DNA of 64,000 nucleotides from CAVVJA01 sp963779485 (GTDB lineage: Bacteria; Actinomycetota; Actinomycetes; Mycobacteriales; Jatrophihabitantaceae), in the NCBI GenBank assembly GCA_963779485.1, contig CAVZYJ010000007.1, positions 1 to 64,000 on the forward strand, given 5' to 3'. A model generated the notes under the pieces. That model saw only the letters and a program-made list of their open reading frames with translations, made no database searches and was not told the DNA's origin. Shown here one piece after another: positions 17,938 through 27,032 of this stretch. The position numbers and the translations under genes are program-made. Within the stretch, counting starts at the first letter, position 1. Every line of letters starts with the position of its first letter.

Positions 17938-18636
17938 TCAGCGGGCGGCGAGGTCGGCAGCGGCGGTCTCGATCAGCTCGGTGACCTCGGCCGGGTGCGA
18001 GACCATGGCCACGTGGCTGGTAGGCGCCTCGACGGTGTGGGCGCCCATACGGGCGGCGAACTGGCGCTCGGCGTCAGGTGGGATCGCTTCGTCGTCTTTG
18101 GCGACCAGGTACCAGGTGGGCAGCGACTTCCAGGCGGGCACGCCGATGACGTCGGTGAACGCTGATCCGGCCAGGGCTTGCTGCACGGCATACATGACCT
18201 TCGCTTTGGCGGGGTCGACGTCGGCGGCGAAGTGGTGGACGAAGTCGTCCTCGGATAGCCAGGCGAAGCCCTGCTCGTCGGTGAACACGTGTTCCAGTGC
18301 TGGGGTGGGCGGTCCCTGGGCGAGCAGCGCGCCGAGTGATTCGCCCTCGTCGAGTGCGAATGCGGCGATGTAGACGAGCCCTGCGACGTTGGGTGCGTCG
18401 GTGCCGAGCGCGGTGATGATCTGACCGCCGTAGGAGTGCCCCACGGCCAGGGCCGGACCGTCCTGGAATTGCAGGACCTGACGCAGCCGCGCGACATCGG
18501 CGGCGAGCGAGCTCAACGGGAACTGCGGGGCAATGACGTGGTAGCCGTCTGCTTGCAGCTGCTGGATGACCTCGCTCCAGCACGAGCCGTCAGCCCAGGC
18601 GCCGTGGACAAGCACGATGTTCGGTCGGGTGGTCAT
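17938..18636 (-). CDS. Alpha/beta hydrolase
   Basis: 232 residues from ATG 18636, the second of two tandem ATGs and the one best spaced from AAAGGAAG. Early motif LVHGAWADGSCW is the oxyanion-hole region; AVGHSYGGQ is the nucleophile elbow with the catalytic serine; an SHVAMVSHP histidine region lies near the end. This is the salicylate-esterase/EstC-like group of small hydrolases. Substrate unknown, likely a small ester. Operon with the downstream tautomerase; the LuxR gene ends 88 bp upstream and may drive it. Confidence 0.9.
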   Translation of the reverse strand: MTTRPNIVLVHGAWADGSCWSEVIQQLQADGYHVIAPQFPLSSLAADVARLRQVLQFQDGPALAVGHSYGGQIITALGTDAPNVAGLVYIAAFALDEGESLGALLAQGPPTPALEHVFTDEQGFAWLSEDDFVHHFAADVDPAKAKVMYAVQQALAGSAFTDVIGVPAWKSLPTWYLVAKDDEAIPPDAERQFAARMGAHTVEAPTSHVAMVSHPAEVTELIETAAADLAAR

Positions 18637-18723
18637 CATCGCTTCCTTTGCCGATTGATGTAGCGGCGATGGGGTCAGCGTGCGGCGTCCTGGTCGCGAG
18701 CACATCGCGAGAACGCGTGATGT

Positions 18724-21528
18724 CTATTCGGTCAGCCGGTGGCGGTCGGCTGCAACCCGGGTCAGTTCTACGCGCGACTTCACGCCGAGCTTGTCGAAGA
18801 TGTGGCGCAGGTGCGTGTCGACGGTGTATGGCGAGACGAACAGGTGCTCGGCGATCTGCCGGTTCGTGCGGCCCGCGGTGGCGAGTTCGGCGACCGCGAT
18901 CTCGGTGCTGGTAAGCGCGCCCCAGCCGGTGCGTGGCGTATCCGCGGAGACGATACGGCGTCGTATGCCGAGCCGGCGCAGTCGTCGGCGGACCCGGGCG
19001 GCGTCCCAGGTCGCGCCGGCCTCGGTGTCGAGGACGAGCGCTTGGCCGAACGCCTCGGCTGCTGCGGCGGTGGCGCCGTCGCCGAGTCGTTGCCGGCCGA
19101 GGTCTTCCAGCGCGGAGGCCAGCGTGAGCGGCCGTCCGGCGTGGTGGAGTAGCTCGGCGGCCCGTTCGAGTTCGGCCACGGAGTGGTGAGCGAGGCCGCG
19201 GAGGTGGGCGGCGCTGGCCTGGATCGATCGCACGGTCGGGTTGAGCGTTCCGCGTTGTTCGCTGGTGGCGATGAGGTGCTGGACCAGCTCGGTGTCCCCG
19301 GCCGCGAGCGCGATGCGCATGAGTTCGGGGTCGTTGGAGATGTCATGCGGGAACAGCGGAAACAGTGTGAGCCGCTGTTCTTCGCCCAGCGAGCGCAGCA
19401 TGTCGTGAGCGCTGTGGGGGTTTGCTTGGGCCATCGCGTAGGAGGCGAGATACCAGGTGGCGTGCTGGCGGATGCCCGGTGCGGTGGCCTCGAGCATGAC
19501 GTGGCAGATCTGGGCGACCTCGCGGGCGCCGCGCTCGTCGCCGAGGTGGATCTTGAGCCGGCCGAGGCCGGCGACGTTAGCGGCGTCGATGATGCCCACC
19601 ACAACGTGGGCCTCGTCCGGGCTGAATCGGCCTTCCAGGGCGACGGCCGCATCGGCTAGTCGCCCGGTTTGCAGGGCTTGTAAGCCCTTCCAGGTTTCGA
19701 AGATGTGCAGCGCCCAGTTCTGCCGGTCGCGCTGCGCGTCGGCTACTCCGGTGATCGTGATCGCCATTGCTTCGTCGAACCGGTCGAGTGCGACGAGGGG
19801 CCAGCTGCGGAAGTAGTGGGCGAGCCGGGCTCGCACGTTCTCGGACGTGCCCATTCGGGCTGCGTCGTCGAGGTGCTCCAGTGCGGACTCGAACTGGAAC
19901 TGCTGGTATTCCAGGCCGCTGTGGGCGAGTTCGACGGCGAACCGCGCTTCGGCGCTGGTGCTGTCCTGCACGACTTTGCGGACCTGCTCGACCATGTCGG
20001 CGGCCGCATTGGTCCGCACCGCGACGACGGTGTTGTGGAAGACGAGTGCCTCCAGCCACGCGCGCAGGTCAGAGGGCAGGTCGGGCAAGGCGAGTGCTTG
20101 TTGGGCGTTGTCCAGCCGTAGGTCCGGGGACAGGGCGAACATGCTGGCGATGCTCAGCCGGACCTGCGCCTGTTGCGCAGGCGGCAGTGCCTGGCGCAGG
20201 GCGGTGTCGGCGAACTGTTTCGCCTCGGCCCCGAGCCCGGCAGCGAACAGTGAGATGGCCCGGCGCGCGACGAGGGGGCCACGGCGGGGATGATCAGGCG
20301 GGGTCAGTCGCAACGCGTGTTGGGCGAGGTCGGCGGCGGCTGCGGGGTCGGTGGTGCTCATGGCTTCGGCCGCGTCGGCCAGGGTGGTGATGGCCACCTC
20401 GTCGCCCGCCTCGGCGCTGCTGGCGAGTTGGGTCGCGACCTCGACCGGAAGGGCTCCGCGGGCCAGCAGGACATCCGCGCCCCGGCGATCCAGGGCGCGT
20501 CGGACCGCACGTGGGACGCTGGCCCGTACCGCGTCGCGGACCAGGTCGTGGCCGAACATGAGGCGGTCGTCATATTCGGAAAGGATGGCGGCGTCCACCA
20601 ACGCACGCACGGCCACTACCAGCTGCGGGATCGATAAGTCGCTGATCGTGACGAGGTCGGCAACGGTGAACCGCCTACCGAGCGAGGATGCGGTGACAGC
20701 GACATGCTCGGCAAGCTCGGGCAGCCGAGACAGTCGCCGGCGCATGTCGTCGCTGACCCGGGTCGGCAGGCGGTCGGCGACCAGCCTGGCTCGCCCGGAT
20801 TCAACGCTGACAATCTGCTCCTCTTCCAGACCGCGGACCAGTTCCGCGAGCAGGAAGGGATTGCCTTGGGTGCGGTCGGCGCTGCGCAGCACGTCGGCGT
20901 CGGGTTCAGCCGCGAGGATGTCGGCCACGATCTGAGCGACCGCGTCCTCGCTCAACGGGTCCAGTCGTAGCGTGTCCGCGCCTGCGGCGAGGACGTGAGT
21001 GATCGCATCTCGCATCTGGATCGAGCCTTGCCCAGGTCGGATGGCCAGGAACCAGGCGATCGGCAGGCTGGCCACGCGGGTGGGCAGCGCCCGCAGCGCC
21101 GCAGCAGTGCCATTGTCGGCCCAGTGCAGATCGTCCAGACAGATCAGCAGCGGACTGCGCGACGCGGCCTGCTCCAACAGTGCCTCGATGTCGTGCAGCA
21201 GCCAGAAGCGTTGTTCGGGCGCCGCGTGGGTATCGAGCAGCGCGGCCCGGTCCAGCAGCGGAGGGTCGTTGTCGAACAGGGCCTCCAGCAACGGGGCAAG
21301 ATCCACGACGCTGTCCAACGGGTCGGCCATGCCGTGCCCGCCGCGGACGCCGATCGCCACAGCCTGGTAGAACGCCTCCTGCAGTAGGCGGGTCTTACCG
21401 AAGCCAGGGGCACCCTCGATGACCACCACCGATCCGGCGCCCCCGCGCAATTCGCGCAAGCGCCGCGTCATCACGGCGAGCTGCGCCTCGCGTCCTCGAA
21501 CGGGCAGGCGCCCGGGTGCGGTGGCCAT
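18724..21528 (-). CDS. Large LuxR-family regulator with AAA/STAND ATPase
   Basis: 934 residues from ATG 21528; a TTG at 21543 is an alternative. Walker A lies in VIEGAPGFGKTRLLQEAF and Walker B in LLICLDDLHWADNGT. A long helical-repeat region follows, then a C-terminal LuxR HTH with LTSTEIAVAELATAGRTN and YTVDTHLRHIFDKLGVKSR. It belongs to the same broad STAND class as the 878-residue regulator but is not a close copy. Context suggests control of the adjacent esterase, hydrolase and tautomerase genes, all on the same strand. Confidence 0.92.
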   Translation of the reverse strand: MATAPGRLPVRGREAQLAVMTRRLRELRGGAGSVVVIEGAPGFGKTRLLQEAFYQAVAIGVRGGHGMADPLDSVVDLAPLLEALFDNDPPLLDRAALLDTHAAPEQRFWLLHDIEALLEQAASRSPLLICLDDLHWADNGTAAALRALPTRVASLPIAWFLAIRPGQGSIQMRDAITHVLAAGADTLRLDPLSEDAVAQIVADILAAEPDADVLRSADRTQGNPFLLAELVRGLEEEQIVSVESGRARLVADRLPTRVSDDMRRRLSRLPELAEHVAVTASSLGRRFTVADLVTISDLSIPQLVVAVRALVDAAILSEYDDRLMFGHDLVRDAVRASVPRAVRRALDRRGADVLLARGALPVEVATQLASSAEAGDEVAITTLADAAEAMSTTDPAAAADLAQHALRLTPPDHPRRGPLVARRAISLFAAGLGAEAKQFADTALRQALPPAQQAQVRLSIASMFALSPDLRLDNAQQALALPDLPSDLRAWLEALVFHNTVVAVRTNAAADMVEQVRKVVQDSTSAEARFAVELAHSGLEYQQFQFESALEHLDDAARMGTSENVRARLAHYFRSWPLVALDRFDEAMAITITGVADAQRDRQNWALHIFETWKGLQALQTGRLADAAVALEGRFSPDEAHVVVGIIDAANVAGLGRLKIHLGDERGAREVAQICHVMLEATAPGIRQHATWYLASYAMAQANPHSAHDMLRSLGEEQRLTLFPLFPHDISNDPELMRIALAAGDTELVQHLIATSEQRGTLNPTVRSIQASAAHLRGLAHHSVAELERAAELLHHAGRPLTLASALEDLGRQRLGDGATAAAAEAFGQALVLDTEAGATWDAARVRRRLRRLGIRRRIVSADTPRTGWGALTSTEIAVAELATAGRTNRQIAEHLFVSPYTVDTHLRHIFDKLGVKSRVELTRVAADRHRLTE

Positions 21529-21582
21529 GGCGTGTTCAGCCAACCCCGCCGCTGCCCAATAGTCGAGGGCGCGCGGCAGTTG

Positions 21583-22554
21583 CTACGGCCGATGCGGCCG
21601 CAGGCTTGCCGACAGGCTCGCGACCGCGAGCATGACGGCGTGTCGGGCTGCCTCGGTGTCGTGCAAGGCGTTGAGCATGACGAAGTCGTGGATCGTCCCG
21701 CCGAAGCGAGCGTTGGTGCAGGCCACCCCGGCTTGGCGCAGCTTCTCGGCGAAGGCTTCGCCCTCGTCCCGCAGCACGTCGTTCTGGGCGGTGATGATCA
21801 GCGTCGACGGCAGCCCGGACAGCTCCTCGATGCTGGCCCGCAACGGCGAGGCAGTGCTTTCGGCGCGTTCTTGCTCGCTCTTGGTGTACTGGTTCCAGTA
21901 CCACTTCATGCCCTGACGGGTGAGTGCGTACCCCTCGGTGAACTCTTCATACGACTCGGTGTCGAACGCCGCGTTGGTCACCGGATAGAACAGGACCTGC
22001 TTGACGAAGCGCAAGTAGCCGCGTTGCTTGGCCAGCAAGGACACCGCGATGGAGATGTTGCCGCCGACCGAGTCCCCGCAGACCGCGATCGCGCCCGCGT
22101 CCAGGCCCTTCGTGGCGCCGTCGGTGGACACCCACTGCGCCGCGCGGTAGCACTGCTCGACCGCGACCGGGTACCCGACCTCGGGCGAGCGGTCGTACTC
22201 GGGAAACACGACCGCCGCGTTGACGCCGACCGCGAGATCGCGCACCAGCCGATCGTGGGTGTGCGCGTCGCCGAACACCCAGCCGGCGCCGTGCACGTAG
22301 ACGATCACCGGCAGCGGCTCGTCGGCGCCGGGAGGCTTGACGATCCGCAGCCAGACCCGTCCGGTCGGACCGCCCTCGATCTCCAGCCACTCCTCGTCGA
22401 TCTCGGGCTTGAAGATCCACGTCTCCTGGGCCGCGTCCAGGCCTTTGCGGCCCTCGTCCGGGGCCAGCTGATAGGGAAACGGCGGCACCGAACGCGCTTC
22501 GACGAACTGCTGCGCGGCCGGCTCGAGCGCGACGTGCAACGGGTTACCCGGCAT
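21583..22554 (-). CDS. HSL-family alpha/beta hydrolase (acetyl-esterase-like)
   Basis: 323 residues from ATG 22554. The oxyanion-hole motif is HGAGW (88-92), a variant of the usual HGGGW, and the nucleophile elbow is GDSVGG with Ser162. The acid lies in TAQNDVLRDEGEAF and the histidine in GTIHDFVML. All triad residues are therefore present. This is the hormone-sensitive-lipase group that cleaves short acyl esters. It lies between Tag (gap 63 bp) and the LuxR gene (gap about 54 bp) on one strand, so a transcript of several genes is plausible. Confidence 0.9.
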   Translation of the reverse strand: MPGNPLHVALEPAAQQFVEARSVPPFPYQLAPDEGRKGLDAAQETWIFKPEIDEEWLEIEGGPTGRVWLRIVKPPGADEPLPVIVYVHGAGWVFGDAHTHDRLVRDLAVGVNAAVVFPEYDRSPEVGYPVAVEQCYRAAQWVSTDGATKGLDAGAIAVCGDSVGGNISIAVSLLAKQRGYLRFVKQVLFYPVTNAAFDTESYEEFTEGYALTRQGMKWYWNQYTKSEQERAESTASPLRASIEELSGLPSTLIITAQNDVLRDEGEAFAEKLRQAGVACTNARFGGTIHDFVMLNALHDTEAARHAVMLAVASLSASLRPHRP

Positions 22555-22617
22555 CGGACTGCCTCCTCTTCGCCGAGATACAGATTGCGATCTTCAACGA
22601 CTCCGGGCCGCGGTGGA

Positions 22618-23193
22618 CTAGTCGGTCGCTCGGAAGCACCCATGGACATGGTCGTTGACCACGCCGACGTTCTGCATGAACGCGTAGACACTCGTAGGTC
22701 CCACGAAGCGGTATCCCTGCGACTTCAACTGCGTCGCGAACGACTCCGCCTGCGGGGTCGACTTGGGTAGGTCGGCGACGGACCGTGGTGCCCGCTTGCG
22801 GGTGACCTCGTGGGACTTCGCAAGCGTCACGAGGCTCGGTGACGCGGACATCATCACGCCGGCGTTGTGCACAGTGGCCTGGATCTTCCGGCGGTTGCGG
22901 ATGATCGAGACGTCCTGCGCCAGCCGGTCGACGTCCCGCTCGGTCATCGCCGCCACCTTGGCGACGTCGAAGCCCCGGAATGCCTTTCGGAATGCGGCCC
23001 GCTTCCCGAACACGATCGACCAGCTCAGACCGACCTCGAACACGCCCAATGTGAGTGCCTCGAACAGCGCGGACTCGTCGTACGTGCGGGTACCCCAGAC
23101 CTCGTCGTGGTAGCGGCCGAAGGCCGTATCGCTGGCGCCGGCCCAGGCACAGCGCGGTTTCCCGTCGGGCCCGATGATCACGTCGCTGCTCAT
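22618..23193 (-). CDS. tag: DNA-3-methyladenine glycosylase I
   Basis: 191 residues from ATG 23193. The N-terminus has RCAWAGASDTAFGRYHDEVWG with the conserved CxW-x-YHDxxWG pattern; the body has LFEALTLGVFEVGLSW and FRKAFRGFDVAKVA; the C-terminus has GYRFVGPTSVYAFMQNVGVV and the NDHVHGC zinc-region residues. Tag removes 3-methyladenine from DNA. Length (about 190) is normal. Together with the AlkA-like gene at 8516 the region encodes two alkylation-repair glycosylases. Confidence 0.93.
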   Translation of the reverse strand: MSSDVIIGPDGKPRCAWAGASDTAFGRYHDEVWGTRTYDESALFEALTLGVFEVGLSWSIVFGKRAAFRKAFRGFDVAKVAAMTERDVDRLAQDVSIIRNRRKIQATVHNAGVMMSASPSLVTLAKSHEVTRKRAPRSVADLPKSTPQAESFATQLKSQGYRFVGPTSVYAFMQNVGVVNDHVHGCFRATD

Positions 23194-23412
23194 CCGGCCC
23201 TCCAGCGTCGCACTCCGCCCAGACCCAATCCCGCCCGATTACCTCTGTCTCGGAGGGCTCCTCGGCGTACTGGACGACCCGCTCCGGACCATAGATGCGG
23301 CTCCAGCCCGGCACATCCCGTGTTCACGCGATCCGATGACACACATGATGGCGGCCAGGGCACCTGATACTGCTCGACACTGATGTGAGCCATAACTATG
23401 GGGTGTAGTCCA

Positions 23413-23425
23413 CAACGAATCGTTG
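23413..23425. promoter_or_regulatory. Palindrome upstream of TetR gene
   Basis: CAACGA (23413-23418), one central A, TCGTTG (23420-23425): an exact inverted repeat 19 bp before the TetR start at 23445. The position fits autoregulation; the site is short and unproven. Confidence 0.4.
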
Positions 23426-23444
23426 CCAGGCTAACGTGCTCTCG

Positions 23445-24068
23445 ATGGCCACCACCGGACTGCGGGAGCGGAAGAAGGCGCGCACGCGGCGACTGATCGC
23501 GGATACCGCGGCCCGGCTGTTCGCCGAGCGCGGGTACGAGAACGTCGCCGTTAGCGACGTTGCTCGCGATGCCGAGGTCGCCGAGCAGACGGTCTACAAC
23601 TACTTTCCGACCAAGGAGCAGCTCGTCACCGATCGCGACGAGCAGATCCAGGATCGGCTGACCGAGCTGATCCGCTCTCGACCGCCCGGTGTCACCCCCG
23701 CTGCCGCGATCGGCGAATACGTTCGCAAGTCGGTCGCCGGGATTCGCAGCATCCCACCAGAGCACTGGCGCGGCGAGCTTGGCTACCTGGCCGCCATTAG
23801 CCCGACCGTCCATCGGTTGGCGCTGGAGATGCTTGACCGCCAGGCCGCCGCTCTCGCGGCCGCGATCGCCGAAACCAGCAAGGTCAGGCCGGAGATCGCC
23901 CGGGTGCAGGGGATCGCACTCGCCGGCGTCTTCCAGATCATCATCAGCGAGGCTGGACAGCGTACTCGCGCCGGCCAGAGCCAGGCGAGGATCGCCAAAG
24001 AGCTGCAGCTGATTGCCCAAAGCGCCTTAGACGAACTCGACCGCTGGTTCAAGGCTTCGGGACAGTAG
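23445..24068 (+). CDS. TetR/AcrR-family regulator
   Basis: 207 residues from ATG 23445; a GTG three codons upstream is possible. The DNA-binding domain shows RERKKARTRRLIADTAARLF, YENVAVSDVARDAEVAEQT and VYNYFPTKEQLV. The ligand domain is helical with no family-specific mark. A short palindrome lies just upstream. No divergent target gene is adjacent, since Tag starts 252 bp away in the other direction; Tag or the gene itself are the only nearby candidates. Confidence 0.9.
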   Translation: MATTGLRERKKARTRRLIADTAARLFAERGYENVAVSDVARDAEVAEQTVYNYFPTKEQLVTDRDEQIQDRLTELIRSRPPGVTPAAAIGEYVRKSVAGIRSIPPEHWRGELGYLAAISPTVHRLALEMLDRQAAALAAAIAETSKVRPEIARVQGIALAGVFQIIISEAGQRTRAGQSQARIAKELQLIAQSALDELDRWFKASGQ

Positions 24069-24392
24069 ATCGGTCGCTGGCCCGGTCGGGCAGCGCCCGT
24101 CGTCATCATCAGCCAGGCCGTGCGACGCGCTCGCGAGAGCCAGCGTCAGGCAGCGATCTAAGCGTGGAGCTCTGCTGGCGGAATAACCGCGGTGCGAAAA
24201 TCATTGGAGTACACACTAAGTCCAGTGTCTACCCCAAGGAGAAGGTCATGGCTACCACCACCGACCAGCGCCGCGATCCAAGCGCAGCAGCTTGGCATCG
24301 CGCCGTAACGAAGGTGCCGGCCGCTCGCGCTCGCGCTATCTCAAACAACACGACCGCGGCGGCATGCGCGTCGCCCGAAGTCAACGCTGGTG
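24069..24392. other. 324-bp spacer with an operator-like repeat and a broken gene start
   Basis: After the TetR stop there is no intact gene. The segment carries the inverted repeat at 24213-24228 and, from ATG 24249 with AAGGAGAAGG ahead, a frame that begins MATTTDQRRDPSAAAWHR and then loses protein-like character. This looks like the promoter and first codons of a lost TetR-controlled gene. Confidence 0.4.
24213..24228. promoter_or_regulatory. ACACT-n6-AGTGT operator-like repeat
   Basis: ACACT (24213-24217) and AGTGT (24224-24228) are inverted with a 6-bp spacer. This spacing and core resemble operators of several actinobacterial TetR regulators of short-chain dehydrogenases. It sits 20-36 bp upstream of the abandoned ATG 24249, and an AGTGTC word also occurs in the 25076-25095 site. 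Confidence 0.45.
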
Positions 24393-24965
24393 TCATGTCC
24401 ACCAGACGGGCGCGCAAGCGACGGCGGCCTCGACCAGGTCCGCTTTCGTCACCGAGTTGTCGCTGAGCCAGGCCTTGATTGCTCCGGCGAATCCGTGCGC
24501 GACGAACTGCGCGATGACCTGATGGTTGGCGGTAGGGAGGTCTGGGTGCGTGCATCGGGCAATGAACGCCAGGCTGTAGTCGGTGAAGTGCCGCACCAGC
24601 GCCTCGTACATTCCTTCGTCCGCTGGATCGTCCAGGGCGTGCTCATACACAGCCATGAACCGCTCGACGTGATCGGCGACATCGCCCGTGGCGAGGCGCA
24701 AGAGCTGCGCGGCTGTGTATCGGCCGTCGGCCCGACGCGCCTCCTCCAGGCGGTGGCTGCGGTCCAGGTCGGCGTGAAGCACCTGGATGAGCAGCTCCAG
24801 CGGGCTGCTGTAGCGGTTGTAGAACGTCGCGCGGGTCACGCCGGCGCGGTCGGCCAGGTCAGCGACAGTGATCTGTGAGACGGGTTGCACTGAGGCGAGT
24901 TCCACGATCGCCTGCGCAAAGGCCTCCGCCGTTCGGGTGATGCGTGGATCGGTGCGTTCAGCCAT
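24393..24965 (-). CDS. TetR/AcrR-family regulator divergent from NTF2-like gene
   Basis: 190 residues from ATG 24965. The HTH region reads ITVADLADRAGVTRATFYNR followed by YSSPLELLIQVLHADLD. The C-terminal half is helical and ends FAGAIKAWLSDNSVTKADLV, the usual C-terminal domain for this class. It is divergent from the NTF2-like gene at 25109, and the 143-bp intergenic region carries GTGTCA repeats, so regulation of that gene and itself is likely. The site at 24213 on its other side may also be a target. Confidence 0.9.
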   Translation of the reverse strand: MAERTDPRITRTAEAFAQAIVELASVQPVSQITVADLADRAGVTRATFYNRYSSPLELLIQVLHADLDRSHRLEEARRADGRYTAAQLLRLATGDVADHVERFMAVYEHALDDPADEGMYEALVRHFTDYSLAFIARCTHPDLPTANHQVIAQFVAHGFAGAIKAWLSDNSVTKADLVEAAVACAPVWWT

Positions 24966-25075
24966 CAGTCTGCGCTCCCAAGTTGCGCCAGAGGCGCCGC
25001 ACGACGCTGTCGCTCAATCTCATCCGGCGCGACGTCCCCTACCACTTGCAACGATGCCTAGACGTCTGCTTTTAT

Positions 25076-25095
25076 ACACGTGTCAAATAGTGTCA
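25076..25095. promoter_or_regulatory. GTGTCA direct repeats between TetR and NTF2-like gene
   Basis: ACACGTGT (25076-25083) is self-complementary and overlaps GTGTCA at 25080-25085; a second GTGTCA is at 25090-25095. The two hexamers are exactly 10 bp apart, one helical turn. The site ends 13 bp before the NTF2-like start, so binding would block that promoter. Confidence 0.5.
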
Positions 25096-25108
25096 TGAGA
25101 GGGTTGCC

Positions 25109-25576
25109 ATGACATCTCACGCGACGGAGTCCCCTGACGAAGCCGCCGACCGGTTGGCGATCCGGGAATTGATCGATGCCTATGCCCACTGTGCGGACCG
25201 GCGCGACGCCAAGGGCCAGATGGCTCTGTTCACTGCCGACACCCGCTTCGTCGTCTTCATGGACGCGACTGCCGCGGAACCGACGCAGCAGCTGCGTGGA
25301 CGCGAGTCGCTGGCGCCGGTGTTCGACAACCTCAACGCCTACGCCGCAACCACGCACTTCAACGGGCAGAGCACCGTCTGGCTGGACGGGGACCGGGCGA
25401 CTGGCGAGAGCTACTGCCTGGCCCATCATCTCTCCAGCGGCGACGACGGCCAGCGCACGATGATGATCGCCTCCATCCGGTACCTCGACGAACTCGTCAA
25501 GCAAGACGGCCAGTGGTTATTCGCCGAGCGCCGACTGATGGTCGACTGGACGGAAACGCGACCGTCCGCTCGCTGA
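25109..25576 (+). CDS. NTF2-like (SnoaL_4) family protein
   Basis: 155 residues from ATG 25109 with GAGAGGG upstream. The opening AADRLAIRELIDAYAHCADRR and the following MALFTADTRFVVF are typical of the SnoaL-like cone fold, and the end carries the paired strands MMIASIRYLDELVKQDG and WLFAERRLMVDW. Family members are isomerases, cyclases, dehydratases or non-enzymatic binding proteins. Function is unknown; likely repressed by the divergent TetR. Confidence 0.85.
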   Translation: MTSHATESPDEAADRLAIRELIDAYAHCADRRDAKGQMALFTADTRFVVFMDATAAEPTQQLRGRESLAPVFDNLNAYAATTHFNGQSTVWLDGDRATGESYCLAHHLSSGDDGQRTMMIASIRYLDELVKQDGQWLFAERRLMVDWTETRPSAR

Positions 25577-25679
25577 CGACCGCCGGGCTCGGACCAGCGC
25601 GCCTTGACCAGCACTCCGTCGGGAGCGGACAGCTACCTGCGCCGTCCTGCTGGCCGGCACCGCCCTCCTTCCCGCCAAC

Positions 25680-26255
25680 GCTCGCATGCCGGCCTGGGGC
25701 GTGCTCGACGCTGCCTACCTGGCCGGTTTCGCAGCCGTGCTGCTCACTGCCGTCCCGTCAGAGCCGGACGCGTTGACCATCACCGACGCGCTCATCGAAC
25801 GGTTCGGGCTGCTCGCCATCATCGTGCTTGGCGAAACCCTCACCGGTGTCGTCACCGGGTTGGCTTCGGAGGCGATCAGCGGGTTGACCCTGAGCGTCGG
25901 GCTGGTCGCCGTCGTGGTCGGCTTCGGTGCTTGGTGGACCTACTTCGACTTCGCCGGACACCGTCGCCCCAGACCGAAACGGACCGCCAGCGTGCAGTGG
26001 ATGCTCGGCCATTGCCGCTCACGTCCGCCATTGCCGCGATGGGCGCCGCCATGGTCAGCCTGGAGCCGCGAGCGTGGCTTCTACCAGCCGCTCGCCCGCA
26101 CGTGCGCCGTCGTGGCCGTCGCGTTCGTCGGTGTCGGTGCTGCTCGCCCGGCGCCACTCATCCTTGCCCTCGTGCTCGTCGTCCTGCTCAGCATCCCCTG
26201 GGCCGTCGCCGTCGCGCGCCGCCTCGCCATCGGAACTGACTCTGCAATCGAATAA
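25680..26255 (+). pseudogene. Truncated, frameshifted low-temperature-requirement A (LtrA) membrane protein
   Basis: The frame from 25686 includes ERFGLLAIIVLGETLTGVVTG and later WWTYFDFAGHRRP, characteristic of LtrA membrane proteins. After WMLGH (near 26010) the expected next helix, LPLTSAIAAMGAAMVSL, is found in a different frame, so a base has been lost near CATTGCCG. Farther on the original frame resumes with AVVAVAFVGVGA and LILALVLVVLLSIPWAVAVA, implying a second shift. The N-terminal half of the family (normally about 400 residues) is absent. The gene is therefore dead. Codon and base composition still match the genome, so decay is recent. Confidence 0.75.
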
Positions 26256-26325
26256 CGCGGTCCATGCAGCCCGCCGACAGCACTGACTCCACCTCCCGCG
26301 CTACCGTGACATTCTGGCGACGTGG

Positions 26326-26805
26326 ATGGCTGGGACACCTTTCGCGGTGATCATCGGCGGAGCGGCCGGGGCCCTCGTGGGTCTGCTGTTCGTCGCGGTC
26401 TCGATCAGGGTCACGTCCATTGCCGCCTCGCCCGAATTGCGCAACCGAGCGGCCCAGACATTGAGTCTGTTCGTCACCGTGCTGCTTACCGCCGCACTGC
26501 TCGGTATCCCCGGACAGCCCGTTCGGATCCTTGGCATCGAGGTCGTCCTGCTGGCCGGTGTCGCCGCCACCGTGCTGTACCTGCTCGACCGCCGCGCCAC
26601 GAGCGCACGAAGCCAACAAGCAATCGCCCGGGTGCTCAATGCGATCTCGCCAAACACCACCACCTGTGCCCTACTCGCCGCGGCAGGAGTGGTGCTCATT
26701 TGCGGATACCACGCCGGACTGTACGTGCTCGTTGCACCGACGATCGCCGCGCTGGCAGGAGGAATCATCAGCGCATGGCTGTTCCTCGTCCGCGTCACCG
26801 ACTAA
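26326..26805 (+). CDS. Small integral membrane protein
   Basis: 159 residues from ATG 26326 (GTG 26323 also possible). Four or five hydrophobic segments are evident: VIIGGAAGALVGLLFVAVSI, LFVTVLLTAALLGIP, ILGIEVVLLAGVAATVLYLL, TCALLAAAGVVLICGYHAGL and APTIAALAGGIISAWLFLV. Basic residues sit between segments 3 and 4 (DRRATSARSQQ). No transport or enzyme motif was recognised; comparable proteins of unknown function are found in many actinobacteria. Confidence 0.7.
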   Translation: MAGTPFAVIIGGAAGALVGLLFVAVSIRVTSIAASPELRNRAAQTLSLFVTVLLTAALLGIPGQPVRILGIEVVLLAGVAATVLYLLDRRATSARSQQAIARVLNAISPNTTTCALLAAAGVVLICGYHAGLYVLVAPTIAALAGGIISAWLFLVRVTD

Positions 26806-26859
26806 CCGAGTAATTGCGCTACATCCAACGACCATCAATGACACAGGCATGCCTTCCGC

Positions 26860-26881
26860 ATAACCGCTCGCAAACGGTTAT
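26860..26881. promoter_or_regulatory. ATAACCG-n8-CGGTTAT inverted repeat
   Basis: Arms ATAACCG (26860-26866) and CGGTTAT (26875-26881) are exact complements with an 8-bp spacer. The repeat lies in the 227-bp gap between the membrane protein and the enoyl-CoA hydratase gene. It could be a weak terminator hairpin or a regulator site; no T-run follows. Confidence 0.35.
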
Positions 26882-27032
26882 CGCCGAGCCGATCGACGGC
26901 GCGGCTATGCCATGATGCAGGTGGTGGGCGCAACAACGTGCCGAATCCCTCGCCCGGTCTCGGATCACCCCGTCGCTGGCTCATCCAGCCCCGGTCCCCG
27001 CTGGACGCTGGCCTGAAGGTTAGGAATACGTC

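Noticed and set aside
24164..24466. 100-codon open frame starting MELCWRNN
   Set aside because: Only the part from ATG 24249 has a ribosome site, and the protein loses normal character after about 20 codons.
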